Source of the DNA: Segniliparus rotundus DSM 44985 | GTDB lineage: Bacteria; Actinomycetota; Actinomycetes; Mycobacteriales; Mycobacteriaceae | Assembly: GCF_000092825.1 (NCBI RefSeq) | Contig: NC_014168.1 | Span: forward strand, 1-64,000 | Length of the DNA: 64,000 bases | Reading direction: 5' to 3' | Notes under the pieces: model-generated | What the model saw: the letters and a program-made list of their open reading frames with translations, nothing else | Database searches by the model: none | What the model was told of the DNA's origin: nothing | Shown: one piece after another, positions 50,395 through 59,813 of the stretch | Layout of the letters: each line of letters begins with the position of its first letter | Numbering within the stretch: position 1 is the first letter of the stretch | Made by a program: the position numbers and the translations under genes

Positions 50395-51042
50395 ATGACC
50401 AACCCAACGACCCCGGCGACGGGGAAGGATTATTTCGGGTACGGGGACGTGCGGAACATTTTCAAGCCGCAACCGGACTCGGAGAAGACCGTGGGCGGCC
50501 TGTTCGTCGGCCCCAAGTTCATCGACGTCGCGGAGGCGCTGGACTTGGACGCCCCGGTGCTCGAATCGCTCAAGCAGGCCGGGTATTTGACCGTGGAGGG
50601 CATCCGCGTCAAGCAGGACCGGCCCGGCAAGGCCATCAACGCGTTCGGCGGCGACGAGCTGGACTACGGGCAGACCTCGTTCTCCCTGACGGTGGCGTTC
50701 GACGTGTTGGAGTACTTCAACGACGACGCGCAGCGCCTCGCGTACGGCAAGAACAACGTGACGGTGACCCCGGCGACCACGAGCCACGGCAAGCGCACCC
50801 TCACGAAGATCACCGCGAAGCAGTTGGACGAGGTGTCTTTGTTCATCCTCTTGGTGCAGGGCGACAAGCAGGCCCGCTACCTCGCCCCGTTCGCGCGGGT
50901 GACGGAGGTGGGCGAGGAGAAGCACGTCCACGACGAGCTGGTGTCCACGCCGCTCACCGCGCGCTGCTTCCCGTACCAGGGGGCGGTGTTGCACCGCAAC
51001 GTGGACGACGGCATGAAGCTGCCCGCAGGGTTGGCCGCGTGA
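50395..51042 (+). CDS. Major tail protein
   Basis: A 215-residue protein forming the tail tube, recognisable by position before the tape-measure chaperones and by its strand-rich C-terminus (AVLHRNVDDGMKLPAG). The ATG at 50395 has AAGGAAATCGAG upstream. Its end overlaps the chaperone gene by four bases. Confidence 0.8.
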   Translation: MTNPTTPATGKDYFGYGDVRNIFKPQPDSEKTVGGLFVGPKFIDVAEALDLDAPVLESLKQAGYLTVEGIRVKQDRPGKAINAFGGDELDYGQTSFSLTVAFDVLEYFNDDAQRLAYGKNNVTVTPATTSHGKRTLTKITAKQLDEVSLFILLVQGDKQARYLAPFARVTEVGEEKHVHDELVSTPLTARCFPYQGAVLHRNVDDGMKLPAGLAA

Positions 51043-51371
51043 GCGCCGCGAAGGGCAGGGGCGCCAAGGCCGAGAAGCCCGCCCCTGTCCCCGGCGACCT
51101 GGATTTCGACTGGTCGAAGGTGTACCCGGAGGGCGAGCTGTTCGAGTACGAGTCGGGCGGGGTCAAGGTGGTGATCCCGGTCTTCGAGAAGTTCAGCGCC
51201 GACTGGTACCGCCGCAACCGGCGCCTGTCGAACGAGGAGAGGTTCTACCTGCATTTGGAGCGCTCCGCGAAACCGGAGACGTTCGAGGCGGCGGACCGGC
51301 TCAGCCACGACGGGTACGCCGCGTGGTTGACCGCCTGGGGCGAAGAAATGATGTCCCAACTGGGAAAATAG
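51039..51371 (+). CDS. Tail assembly chaperone (short form)
   Basis: A 110-residue acidic protein (KPAPVPGDLDFDWSKVYPEG, NRRLSNEERFYLHLERSAKP) ending at TAG 51369-51371. Its last codons GGA AAA, with the G before them, form the slippery heptamer GGGAAAA. Position between major tail protein and tape measure and the frameshift identify it as the short chaperone of a G/GT pair. GTG overlaps the preceding stop. Confidence 0.88.
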   Translation: MSAAKGRGAKAEKPAPVPGDLDFDWSKVYPEGELFEYESGGVKVVIPVFEKFSADWYRRNRRLSNEERFYLHLERSAKPETFEAADRLSHDGYAAWLTAWGEEMMSQLGK

Positions 51372-51763
51372 CGTGGGCGGTGGAAACGCTGCACCGGCAT
51401 CCCTTCGCGGCCCGACGCGACCTGCTCGCGCTCGGGCTGCGATGGGAGAACCTGTGGGACGGCACTCTCGACGTCCTCGACGTCGCCGCGCTCGCCGTCG
51501 CCGCCCCGCCTCATTCCGCTTTGTTCCACGCGCTCACGGAGGGCTGGGACGTGAACGCGCATTTGACGGCGGATCTCGTCTACCTCTCCGAGCTGGGGCT
51601 GTGGGCGCGCACCAAGGACGCGCAATCCGATTTCCCGCGCCACAAGCCCCAACCCGTCCCGCGCCCCGGCGCGGCGCGCGAGCACGGCCCGACGCAGGCC
51701 GATTTCGAGAATTTCCACGACGCTGTAGACAGGAGGGCTCGCGGTGGCGACCAATCTCTCTGA
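51039..51763 (+). CDS. Tail assembly chaperone, frameshifted long form (GT-type)
   Basis: Predicted -1 frameshift product: the short chaperone up to its last lysine, then IAWAVETLHRHPFAARRDLL and the rest to 51763. Frames are in the required -1 relation. The second frame (51323-51763) has no credible ribosome site of its own at its first start, so it is best understood as the frameshift extension. The ending overlaps the tape measure start by 20 bases. Confidence 0.82.
51362..51368 (+). promoter_or_regulatory. -1 programmed frameshift slippery site
   Basis: GGGAAAA, read in the zero frame as G GGA AAA and followed directly by TAG. A -1 slip continues as AAA ATA GCG TGG GCG, entering the downstream frame in phase. 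This is the XXXYYYZ type used in lambda G/T. Confidence 0.88.
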
Positions 51764-54700
51764 CGTCTATGTGACCATCATCCCGGAGACCCGCCGCGTC
51801 GGGGAAGCGATCCGGGCGGCGTTTCGGGACGCGGAGCGCGAGGCCAAGCTCTCCTCCGAGCGCATGGGCCGCGACTTGGACCGCGAACTCGGGGACGTGC
51901 ATGTCACGGTGAAGGTCGGCGCGGACACAAAGCGCGCCAGGCGCGAGGTGGACGAGCTCAAGACGCACGGGCAGCGCGCCGGGGAGGCGATGGGCACCGC
52001 CACCGGGCTCGCGTTCGGGAAAATGTTCTCGGCGCAACTGGGCTTGGTGAAGTTCGCGTCCCTCGGCGCGGCAGGGGGCCTCGCTTTGTCGGGCCTCGGC
52101 GGCTCCCTCGCCTCTATCGTCGGGGTCGCCTCCCGCGCATCGGGGGCGTTGGCGCTGGTGCCCGCCGCCGCGATGGGCGCCGCGGCCTCGGTGTCGGCGC
52201 TCAAGCTGGGGGTGTCGGGGCTGTCGGACGCGTTCAAGGCGATGGAAGACCCGCAGAAGTTCGCGAACGCCTTGCAGAAGCTCTCCCCGGCCGCGCAAGA
52301 GTCCGCCAAGGCCGTGTACGCCCTCAAACCGGCGTTCGACAGCATGAAGAACACGGTGCAGGACTCGCTGTTCGCCGGTCTCGCCCCGCAAATCACCCAA
52401 CTCGGGCGGACGTATCTGCCAGTGGTGCAGCAGGGGTTCGCGGGCGTGGCGGGGGCGGCGAACCAGGCGGGCAAGTCCGTGGCGGCGTGGGCGCAGACCC
52501 CTGAGGCGGTGGGGCAGGTCAACAAGCTTTTGGGCAACACCACGGCGGGCATGAACATCCTCGCGACCGCCGCGCGCCCAGCGGTTCAGGCGGTGCTGGG
52601 GCTCGGGGCCGCTGGCTCGGACTCCCTCCCGCGCCTCTCCCAGGCCGTCGCGGACGTGTCGAACAGGTTCGCGGGGTTCGTGAAAAACGCCTCGGAGTCG
52701 GGCCGGATCACCGAGTGGATCGACGCCGGGCTGACCTCGCTCACCCAATTGGGGCACGCCATCGGCGCGGTCGGCTCGGTGTTCGCCACCGTGTTCAAAG
52801 CGGGCTCGGCTGTGGGCGGCGGCATGCTCGGGACGATCACGCAGGTTGCCGACAAGTTCAACGACTTCCTCAAGAGCGCGGACGGGCAAGCAGCCCTGTC
52901 GGGGTTCTTCACCGGCATCAGCCAAGCCGCAGCGGCGCTCGCCCCGATCCTCGGCACGCTCGCGCAGATCGTCGGCACGACCATCGTCCCGGCCCTGTCG
53001 AATTTGGGCACCGCTGTGGCGCCCGCCCTGAACGGCATGCTGCAAGGCCTCGGGGCGGGGTTGAACGCGATCAAACCGGTGTTCGAGCAACTGTCGGGGC
53101 CGCTCTCGCAGATCGGGCAGGTCATCGGGGACGTGCTGGCGAAGACCCTCCCGATCCTCGCCCCGGCGCTGGTGCCGCTCGCGCAGGCGTTCGCGGACCT
53201 GCTCTCCGCTATCGCGCCGCTGATCCCGCCGATAGCGCAGCTCGCGTCCATGTTCGTCCAGGCCGTCGCGCCCGCGCTCTCTGTAGTCTTCCAAGCCCTC
53301 GCCCCGGTCATACAGCAGCTCATGGACGCGCTCAAGCCGGTCCTCGACCAGCTCGGCCCCGTCCTCGCGCAGGTGGCGCAGACGCTCGCGGGACTTTTGG
53401 TGCAGGCGATCCAGGAGCTTCTGCCGCCGCTGATGCCGTTGGTGAAGTCGTTCGCGGACTTCTTGGCGGCGGTCCTGCCGCTGCTGCCCGCCGTGGTGAA
53501 GGTCGCCGCCGTCATCGCGGGCGCGCTGGTCAAGGCGATGGCCGCGACCCTGCCGCTCGCGGTTTCGGTGGTCAAGGCGATGGTGGACTTCTCCACGAAG
53601 ATCGCGAACTTCGTGGTGCCGTGGGTGAGCAAGCTCGCGGACGGCTTCGGGTGGCTCGGGGACAAGGTCAAATCCCTCATCGGCTGGTTCAGCGGCGTGA
53701 AGGACGCGGCGGGCGAGGCCTCGGGCTCGGTGAGCTCGTTCGCGTCCGCCACGCCCGCGCCTTTCGCGTTCCCGCAGACAAGCGGCGGGGTTCCGGGAGG
53801 CGGGGAGCCTTCCGCGCTCGCGAACCGCCTGCGCCGTTCGGCCGGAACGCCGGAGGGCATGGACCGCGCGGAGGCGGGGCGGTTGGGCCAGTCGCTCGCG
53901 GCATCGGCCACACCCGACGCCAACGGGTCGCTGCTGGCCGACGCTTCGCGCCTGCTGGCGGACTACGCGACAGGGAAGGGCGATCAGGACGCGGTGGCGC
54001 GGGCTGCGGAACTCATCGACCAGGCGTCCAAGGGCGGGGCGTATGTACCCGACTCGGACCCGCCGCCTCCTGCCGTCCCGCTGCCGCCTGTTCCGGCGCC
54101 GCTGCCGGTCCCTGCCGCCCCGGTCCTGCCTGCGCCGTCAGCGGGCAAGGGCGGCAAAGCGCCCGCGCTGGCGCCGATCACGATGGCGGATTTGGACAAG
54201 TACGACACGCCGGGGTTGGAGACCGGCGCCCCTGTGACCGTGGCGCCGGGTTCCCCGGCCCGCGCGGAACAGAGCGTGCCCGCGACGATGGGCGTGGACG
54301 TGTACACCGGCATGGGGCAGACCGGGGGCGGCTCGGGCGCTCAGCAGGGAATCGACTTCGCGCACTCCATGACCGGCACCGCGTACTCGCAGCAGGTGTT
54401 CGGGCGGATCGGCATCGACTGCTCGGGGATGGTGTCCGCGACGGTGAACGCCGCAGAAGGCAAAGACCCGTTCTCCTCGCGCATGTCCACCGTCAACGAG
54501 GGCGAATGGCTCAAGGCGCACGGCGCGGTGGAGGGGATGGGCGGTCCTGGGGATCTGAGCATCGGATGGTGGAACAAAGGCTCCTCTGGCGGCAACAACG
54601 GGCACACGGCGTTGACGCTCCCGAACGGGGAGAACGTGGAGTCCGGGGGCAGCCACGGCGTCGTTGCCGTGGGGGCGGGCGCGGCCGGTGCGGGCGACAA

Positions 54701-55466
54701 GCAGTTCGACCATCACATGCACATCCCGAAGGAGCTGTTGGGCTCCGTGCCCACCGCTGCGGGCTACGCGCCCGCGCTCTCGGGCGCTTCGGGGGATTGG
54801 CGCTCGCGCACCGCCGACCGCGCGGTGCAGAACGCGCAGGACTCGGTGAAAGACCACCAGTGGCGCGTGGACCAGGCCAAGCGGCGCATGATCGAGGCGA
54901 AGACGCAGCAGCAGCGCGACATGGCGGAGCACGCCCTGATCGTCGCGGAGCGCGAGCTGGCGAAGTCGCACGAGAAGCTGCGGGACGCGCAGGACAAGCG
55001 CGCGGAGACGATGGCGAAGGCGCGGCAGAAGGGGCAGCGGGGCGGTTCGGACGGCGCGGAGGACTTCGGGCACTCCCTGGTCTCGGGGGCGCTCTCCGGG
55101 CTCGGTTTGGACGGCTCGCTCTTGGACAACCCGTTGGAGTGGTCCGGGGTGAAGTGGCTCACGTCGATGGTGAACGGTTTCACCAAGCCCGCGCAGGGCC
55201 AGCAGGGCCGCTACGGCTCGGACGGGGCCGCTCTGCCCGGTTTCGGGCCCCCCGCGTCCGACCCCGCCCAACTCGCCTCGCTCGGCGCGCAGGGCCTCTC
55301 GCAAGGCTTCGGCGCCGATTCCGGCTCGCAGCCCTCCCCGGCCCAGGTGGACCAGTCGATCAACCTCACGGGCCAGTTCGGCAACCCGAACGACACGGCG
55401 CGGGCGATGCGCGCGGAGATGGACAACCGCAACCGGGCGTTCTCCATGAACGCGGGGAGGATGTGA
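51744..55466 (+). CDS. Tape measure protein with NlpC/P60-like peptidase domain
   Basis: A 1,240-residue tape measure protein that sets tail length. N-terminal part: basic helical region (LSDVYVTIIPETRRVGEAIR). Then a long helical Ala/Leu-rich body with several membrane-prone stretches. Towards the C-terminus, after a Pro-rich linker, is an NlpC/P60-like domain: IDFAHSMTGTAYSQQV, GIDCSGMVSATVNAA with the catalytic Cys893, and NGHTALTLPNG with His954. A basic, coiled C-terminal part follows. Such domains help the tail cross the cell wall. GTG start with AGGAGGG upstream. Confidence 0.9.
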   Translation: MATNLSDVYVTIIPETRRVGEAIRAAFRDAEREAKLSSERMGRDLDRELGDVHVTVKVGADTKRARREVDELKTHGQRAGEAMGTATGLAFGKMFSAQLGLVKFASLGAAGGLALSGLGGSLASIVGVASRASGALALVPAAAMGAAASVSALKLGVSGLSDAFKAMEDPQKFANALQKLSPAAQESAKAVYALKPAFDSMKNTVQDSLFAGLAPQITQLGRTYLPVVQQGFAGVAGAANQAGKSVAAWAQTPEAVGQVNKLLGNTTAGMNILATAARPAVQAVLGLGAAGSDSLPRLSQAVADVSNRFAGFVKNASESGRITEWIDAGLTSLTQLGHAIGAVGSVFATVFKAGSAVGGGMLGTITQVADKFNDFLKSADGQAALSGFFTGISQAAAALAPILGTLAQIVGTTIVPALSNLGTAVAPALNGMLQGLGAGLNAIKPVFEQLSGPLSQIGQVIGDVLAKTLPILAPALVPLAQAFADLLSAIAPLIPPIAQLASMFVQAVAPALSVVFQALAPVIQQLMDALKPVLDQLGPVLAQVAQTLAGLLVQAIQELLPPLMPLVKSFADFLAAVLPLLPAVVKVAAVIAGALVKAMAATLPLAVSVVKAMVDFSTKIANFVVPWVSKLADGFGWLGDKVKSLIGWFSGVKDAAGEASGSVSSFASATPAPFAFPQTSGGVPGGGEPSALANRLRRSAGTPEGMDRAEAGRLGQSLAASATPDANGSLLADASRLLADYATGKGDQDAVARAAELIDQASKGGAYVPDSDPPPPAVPLPPVPAPLPVPAAPVLPAPSAGKGGKAPALAPITMADLDKYDTPGLETGAPVTVAPGSPARAEQSVPATMGVDVYTGMGQTGGGSGAQQGIDFAHSMTGTAYSQQVFGRIGIDCSGMVSATVNAAEGKDPFSSRMSTVNEGEWLKAHGAVEGMGGPGDLSIGWWNKGSSGGNNGHTALTLPNGENVESGGSHGVVAVGAGAAGAGDKQFDHHMHIPKELLGSVPTAAGYAPALSGASGDWRSRTADRAVQNAQDSVKDHQWRVDQAKRRMIEAKTQQQRDMAEHALIVAERELAKSHEKLRDAQDKRAETMAKARQKGQRGGSDGAEDFGHSLVSGALSGLGLDGSLLDNPLEWSGVKWLTSMVNGFTKPAQGQQGRYGSDGAALPGFGPPASDPAQLASLGAQGLSQGFGADSGSQPSPAQVDQSINLTGQFGNPNDTARAMRAEMDNRNRAFSMNAGRM

Positions 55467-56728
55467 TGGCCTACCAGCGCACGGACATGACGCAGTACCC
55501 GAGCCAGCACCCGGACCTGCGGACCCCGCAAGGGGACTACCCGCCGTTCGGGCGCCCGCTCACCGAGTACTTCCAAAGCTGGGAGAACGTCCCGCCCGTG
55601 CTGCGCTCGGACCAGCTCACCGTGATCTACGTCGGTGTGCCCGACGAGCGCGGGGTGCGGGCGATGTGGCATTTGGCGGGGCCGCGCCGGGGCTTGGAGG
55701 GCGTCGCTTTGGCGACGGACCTCTCCGGGCTGGTCATGCCCGAGTTCGAGCGCGCGTGGCACGAGTCGGCGTGGATGACCGGCGCCGTGCCGGGGCATTT
55801 GTCGTGGCCCAAGCGGCTCTTGAACCTCGGCGTGCATATCAGCGCGCCGCGCCTGCCGAGGACGATTCTGGCGGCGGACGGGCGCCTGGAGCGGCTGGTG
55901 GCGTCGAGCAGCGCTGACCGCTACCGGTTGACGCACCAGTTGTGGTGGAACTCGTTCTCGATGGACGCGGACGGCGACCTTTTGTGCTTCACCCGCACGA
56001 CGGGCTTCCGCAATCTCAAGGTCCGTCTCGCGAAAGCCCCTGCCGGGACGTTGGAGACGGACCCCGCCGCGTTCGGCAACAACCGGATCACCGTGGATCT
56101 GCCCTTGGTCGCCTCGGACCCGTTCTTCGCTTCGCCCGCCTCGATGGGGACGTGGCGCAACAACGAGGACACCGCCACGCCGCTGGACGCGTTGGAAGAA
56201 TTGGTGCGAAAGGTGATCCCGGACGCGGACTTCACGTTCGCGAAGACCGCGCTGGCTCTGGTCGCGGAGGCGCTGGGCAACCTGATACCGGGCATCGACG
56301 TGGGGCAGGGGCATATCGCGGTTCGCAACGACGGCGACGTGCCGGCGTGGCCCGAATACGTGATCCACTCCGGGTCCGGGGGGTTCTGCTGGCTCCCGGA
56401 CGGGGACCGGATGGTGATGCTGCCGAGGCTGTTGCCCACGGACGGGAAAGTGCTCGTGTCCACCGACCCCTCCAAGAAGACCTTCACCGCTGAGAACGAG
56501 CCGGTGGACATCGGGTTCTTGGGCGTGGTGGCCCGCTCGCAGTTGTTGGACCTGGTGCTCAAACCGTTCTTGGAGGCCACGGAGCCGTTGTGGCGGCGCG
56601 GCGCGGAAGTGTTTTTCACCAAACCGATCCCCCCGAAGACCACCGTGCAATTGCCGGTGCGGCACTCCAACGAGAACGCCGTCATCACCGCCCGCGTCCC
56701 GCAACGCCACTACGGGCCGGGGATCTGA
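55466..56728 (+). CDS. Minor tail protein (distal tail, Dit-like)
   Basis: A 420-residue protein directly after the tape measure. The N-terminal region (DLRTPQGDYPPFGRPLTEYF, WENVPPVLRSDQLTVIYVGV) and the following strand-rich domains match distal tail proteins of actinobacteriophages. ATG overlaps the tape measure stop. Assignment by position and style. Confidence 0.75.
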   Translation: MAYQRTDMTQYPSQHPDLRTPQGDYPPFGRPLTEYFQSWENVPPVLRSDQLTVIYVGVPDERGVRAMWHLAGPRRGLEGVALATDLSGLVMPEFERAWHESAWMTGAVPGHLSWPKRLLNLGVHISAPRLPRTILAADGRLERLVASSSADRYRLTHQLWWNSFSMDADGDLLCFTRTTGFRNLKVRLAKAPAGTLETDPAAFGNNRITVDLPLVASDPFFASPASMGTWRNNEDTATPLDALEELVRKVIPDADFTFAKTALALVAEALGNLIPGIDVGQGHIAVRNDGDVPAWPEYVIHSGSGGFCWLPDGDRMVMLPRLLPTDGKVLVSTDPSKKTFTAENEPVDIGFLGVVARSQLLDLVLKPFLEATEPLWRRGAEVFFTKPIPPKTTVQLPVRHSNENAVITARVPQRHYGPGI

Positions 56729-58500
56729 TGCCGTCCTGGGCCGTCTCCCCGGAGTCTCTGGCCTCCACGGCGCTCTCCGTGATGACCACGCTGGTGGTGG
56801 GACCGGAGGACGACGGGGCTCCCCGCTGCGATTATTTGAAGCTCTCGGCGCGCAGGGACGCGCGCCTGGCGCAGCTCTCGCAGGCGCCGATGGTGCGGAT
56901 TTGGGACCACCAAATGCGTCTTGTGGGGCAGGTGCAGGTGGAGTCCTTGAGCGCGGACGAGCTGCTGCGCGACACCGGGACGTGCCAGTTCCGGTTCCCG
57001 TTGGACTCGCATGTGGCGCGGTGGCTTCGCAACGGTCGCCGCCCGGACTCGGACGTGCATGTGACCATCGACCCGATTCCCACGGAGCGGACGTGGCGGG
57101 ACCGTTGGGGCGGCAAGGCGTCCTTGGTGTCGTTCATTCGCGCCGAGGACGGGCGGGAGTGGTGCGAGGTGAAAGCCGCGCACCACTTCGAACATTTGAA
57201 ACATATTATCTATAGGAATAATCCAATTACCCCACCGGAGGCGCAGGGGGTCAGGTTTTGGCTTCTGCCTGGGCCGACCCGGAGCGTCGTGTACTGGACG
57301 ACGCTGCTGGCATTGGCGCAACAGTTTTTTCCGCCCCTGACCTTGGTGGACTCGTTCGCGGACCCGCTGCGGTGGGCGACGATCAACCCCCTGGATCTCT
57401 CCCCGTTGAACTGGCCGGTGCAGCCGCAGTTCGTCAACCCCTTGCTGGATCAGTCGATGTTCACGGTGCTGACCGCCTCGTTCCAGAACGCGCACGCCGC
57501 CACCGCCGATGTGCTCAAGGCGTCGGGCTGCCACATCCGCGCCTACACCTGGCTCCCCGAGGACAAGGACTCCCCGCACCCGGAGCTGGAGGCGCTGATC
57601 GGACCCTTGGCGCGCCCGTCCCGCGCGTGCGTGGTGCTGGCCTGCGAGGATTTGTCCGGGGTGACGGGGCCGACCGGGACGATATTTGACTCGGTGCTCT
57701 CCTTCGGCGCGAAGCTCTTGGACGACTCGTTGACCGAGGTGCTGCTGCCGCTGGATCTGGACGGGGACGGGCGCACGGACCCGTTCTTCCGCGCGCTCAC
57801 CCTCACCGCGCCCGCTCGCCCGAAGGTGGTGTTCCGCGACGGCGACCAGACGGGGGTGATCGAGTCCAGCTATTCGCACGCCCCCGCGACCGCGCACACC
57901 GTCTCGACTGGGAAGGGCTCGCCGCCGCTGCTGAACGACGGGATTTCGTTCGGGGTCAAATATGGCTTGAGCCGTTTGCAGGATCTTTTGCAGGGCGGGC
58001 AGCTCGGCGGCACCTGGCAGGTGCCCGGCACACCGGGTTTGGACGAGCTGTACCAGGGCCAGCTGAGCAACCGTTTTTTGACGCACAAGGCGTGGACGGA
58101 CGCTCTGCGGGCGTTGCGCTCGGGGGACTACGCCTACATCGCCGCGCACGAGCAGTCCGCGGTCGGGTACAGCGTGGCGGGGGCCTTGGCGATCCAGTCC
58201 GGTCTGCACAAGAACCGGCCCCGCACCACCAAGCACGTCCGCGTCCGCAACGGCGCCCCGCACTGGGTGGGCCGGGACTACACGCTGGGCACGCGCGTGC
58301 TGCACGAGCACGGCGGGGTGCTGTTCGCGGACCAGACCGGCGCGTTGGGCATCCGCATGGACCCGGACGGGCTGGTGACCAGGCCGGTGCAGATCGGGGA
58401 GGACGACGACGAGGAGAACCCCGTGGCGTCGGCGTTGCGGGCGGTGCAAGGGATTTGGGGCGCCATCGGGGCGTTCGGCGGCGCGGACGGGGGCATTTAG
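56728..58500 (+). CDS. Minor tail protein (Tal-like), with a local AT-rich patch
   Basis: A 590-residue minor tail protein; LKLSARRDARLAQLSQAPMV, RIWDHQMRLVGQVQVESLSA and DALRALRSGDYAYIAAHEQS fit the second minor tail protein of actinobacteriophages. Around 57198-57235 the codons (HIIYRNNPIT) are unusually AT-rich. ATG overlaps the previous stop. The end overlaps the next GTG by one base. Confidence 0.75.
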   Translation: MPSWAVSPESLASTALSVMTTLVVGPEDDGAPRCDYLKLSARRDARLAQLSQAPMVRIWDHQMRLVGQVQVESLSADELLRDTGTCQFRFPLDSHVARWLRNGRRPDSDVHVTIDPIPTERTWRDRWGGKASLVSFIRAEDGREWCEVKAAHHFEHLKHIIYRNNPITPPEAQGVRFWLLPGPTRSVVYWTTLLALAQQFFPPLTLVDSFADPLRWATINPLDLSPLNWPVQPQFVNPLLDQSMFTVLTASFQNAHAATADVLKASGCHIRAYTWLPEDKDSPHPELEALIGPLARPSRACVVLACEDLSGVTGPTGTIFDSVLSFGAKLLDDSLTEVLLPLDLDGDGRTDPFFRALTLTAPARPKVVFRDGDQTGVIESSYSHAPATAHTVSTGKGSPPLLNDGISFGVKYGLSRLQDLLQGGQLGGTWQVPGTPGLDELYQGQLSNRFLTHKAWTDALRALRSGDYAYIAAHEQSAVGYSVAGALAIQSGLHKNRPRTTKHVRVRNGAPHWVGRDYTLGTRVLHEHGGVLFADQTGALGIRMDPDGLVTRPVQIGEDDDEENPVASALRAVQGIWGAIGAFGGADGGI

Positions 58501-58751
58501 TGGACGACGAGGAAGAGGTCAAGGCGCTTGAGGCCGCGTGCCGCGCGGTGCCGCTGGCGTCGGGGGCGGTGCTGGATCTGCGGCTGTTCGCGAAAGAGAT
58601 AGCCGAGCATCTGTTCGCGGAGGGCTGCCGCAAGAGAGCCGAGCGGGTGGAGCGGGAGTTCCCGGAACGGTTCCTCGCGGTCCCGGACAAGTTGTTGGGC
58701 GGCTGGTCGCAGCCGTGCGAAGTGGTGGACAAGAGATCGGAGGAACGCTGA
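58500..58751 (+). CDS. Small tail-region protein, unknown
   Basis: An 83-residue acidic protein (DDEEEVKALEAACRAVPLAS, then RLFAKEIAEHLFAEGC). GTG overlaps the stop before, and its stop overlaps the next ATG. Similar small genes are frequent between minor tail genes. Confidence 0.6.
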   Translation: MDDEEEVKALEAACRAVPLASGAVLDLRLFAKEIAEHLFAEGCRKRAERVEREFPERFLAVPDKLLGGWSQPCEVVDKRSEER

Positions 58752-59812
58752 TGGCCGATGTGCCGCAGCCGGGGGACAAGGTGTATATGTTCTCGGCGGA
58801 CGCGAGGATGGACTTCCAGGGGATCGTGCTCGACCCGGACGTGCCGTTGAACATGGCCGCGACCATGCAGATGGTCGGCATGAACGGGGTGGTGACCTTC
58901 CCGGTGCTGGTGGGGCGGCAAGGCCCGCCCGGGGTGGACCGCCCGATCATCAAATTGATCTACGACCCGCAGATAGACGACGCCTCGAAGCTGCCGCAGC
59001 TGACGAACACCCCCGAGGACGTGCAGAAGGGGTATGTCATCGGTTCGCTCTGCCACTGGTGGGACGGGCGGCAGTGGCGGGGAATCCAACTGGGCGTGCC
59101 GGGGCCAAGTGGCCCGGTGCCGATCATCTCGTGGTCGGTGGTCTTGTTGGACCCGGACGGCTCCGAGGAGTCGAACGTGAAGGTCACGGGCTCGGACGCG
59201 GCTCCGGGGGTCCAGTTGCGCCTCAAGGTGCCCAAGGGTCCGAAAGGCGATTCGGGGAGCATCCGCCTTGCGAGCGACTACGACGACGCGACGCCGCCCG
59301 CTGTCGGGGACCTGCTCACGTGGACCCCGGAGAAGAAATGGGCGCCGCGATCTTTGGGCAAGGAGGACGTGGCCTATTACACGGTGCCGCAGAGCCAGTT
59401 CAAGGCGCAATCGCTGGTGGTGGGCGCGAACGTCCCGGTCGGGTCGTTCACGATCCCCAAGCAGTCCTTCGACTGGAAGCCGTGGGTGTCGGGGTGCGTG
59501 AAGATCACCGGGGCGGAACTGGACTTGGACCCGTTCTCCTCGCGCATCGAGGTCCGCAAGGACTCGATGGACGGCCCGTTGTGCGCGGTGGGGTTCGGGA
59601 CGCCCACGACGATGACCGTGGTGTCGCCGCATTTCTCCTCGCCGGGCAACAAGACGGCGGCGGTGAACGCGAACAACGACGCGATGCGCTGCGAGGCGGG
59701 CAAAGACGCGGTGTTCCACGTCGTGATCGCGATGGATCAGGGCATCGGCGGGGTGTACTCGTACAACCCGGACTGGACGGAGTTCCATGTCGAGTGCAAG
59801 CGGGTGAACTAG
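58751..59812 (+). CDS. Minor tail protein, fiber-like
   Basis: A 353-residue protein with short Gly-X-Y-like pieces (VGRQGPPGVDRP, LGVPGPSGPVPI, VPKGPKGDSGS) as in collagen-like fiber stretches of phage tails, plus strand-rich ends. Probable receptor or surface contact. ATG overlaps the previous stop. Confidence 0.7.
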   Translation: MADVPQPGDKVYMFSADARMDFQGIVLDPDVPLNMAATMQMVGMNGVVTFPVLVGRQGPPGVDRPIIKLIYDPQIDDASKLPQLTNTPEDVQKGYVIGSLCHWWDGRQWRGIQLGVPGPSGPVPIISWSVVLLDPDGSEESNVKVTGSDAAPGVQLRLKVPKGPKGDSGSIRLASDYDDATPPAVGDLLTWTPEKKWAPRSLGKEDVAYYTVPQSQFKAQSLVVGANVPVGSFTIPKQSFDWKPWVSGCVKITGAELDLDPFSSRIEVRKDSMDGPLCAVGFGTPTTMTVVSPHFSSPGNKTAAVNANNDAMRCEAGKDAVFHVVIAMDQGIGGVYSYNPDWTEFHVECKRVN

Positions 59813-59813
59813 G

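Noticed and set aside
51534-53294. 586-codon minus-strand frame in the tape measure region
   Set aside because: Shadow of the GC-rich tape measure gene; Arg/His-rich low-complexity translation.
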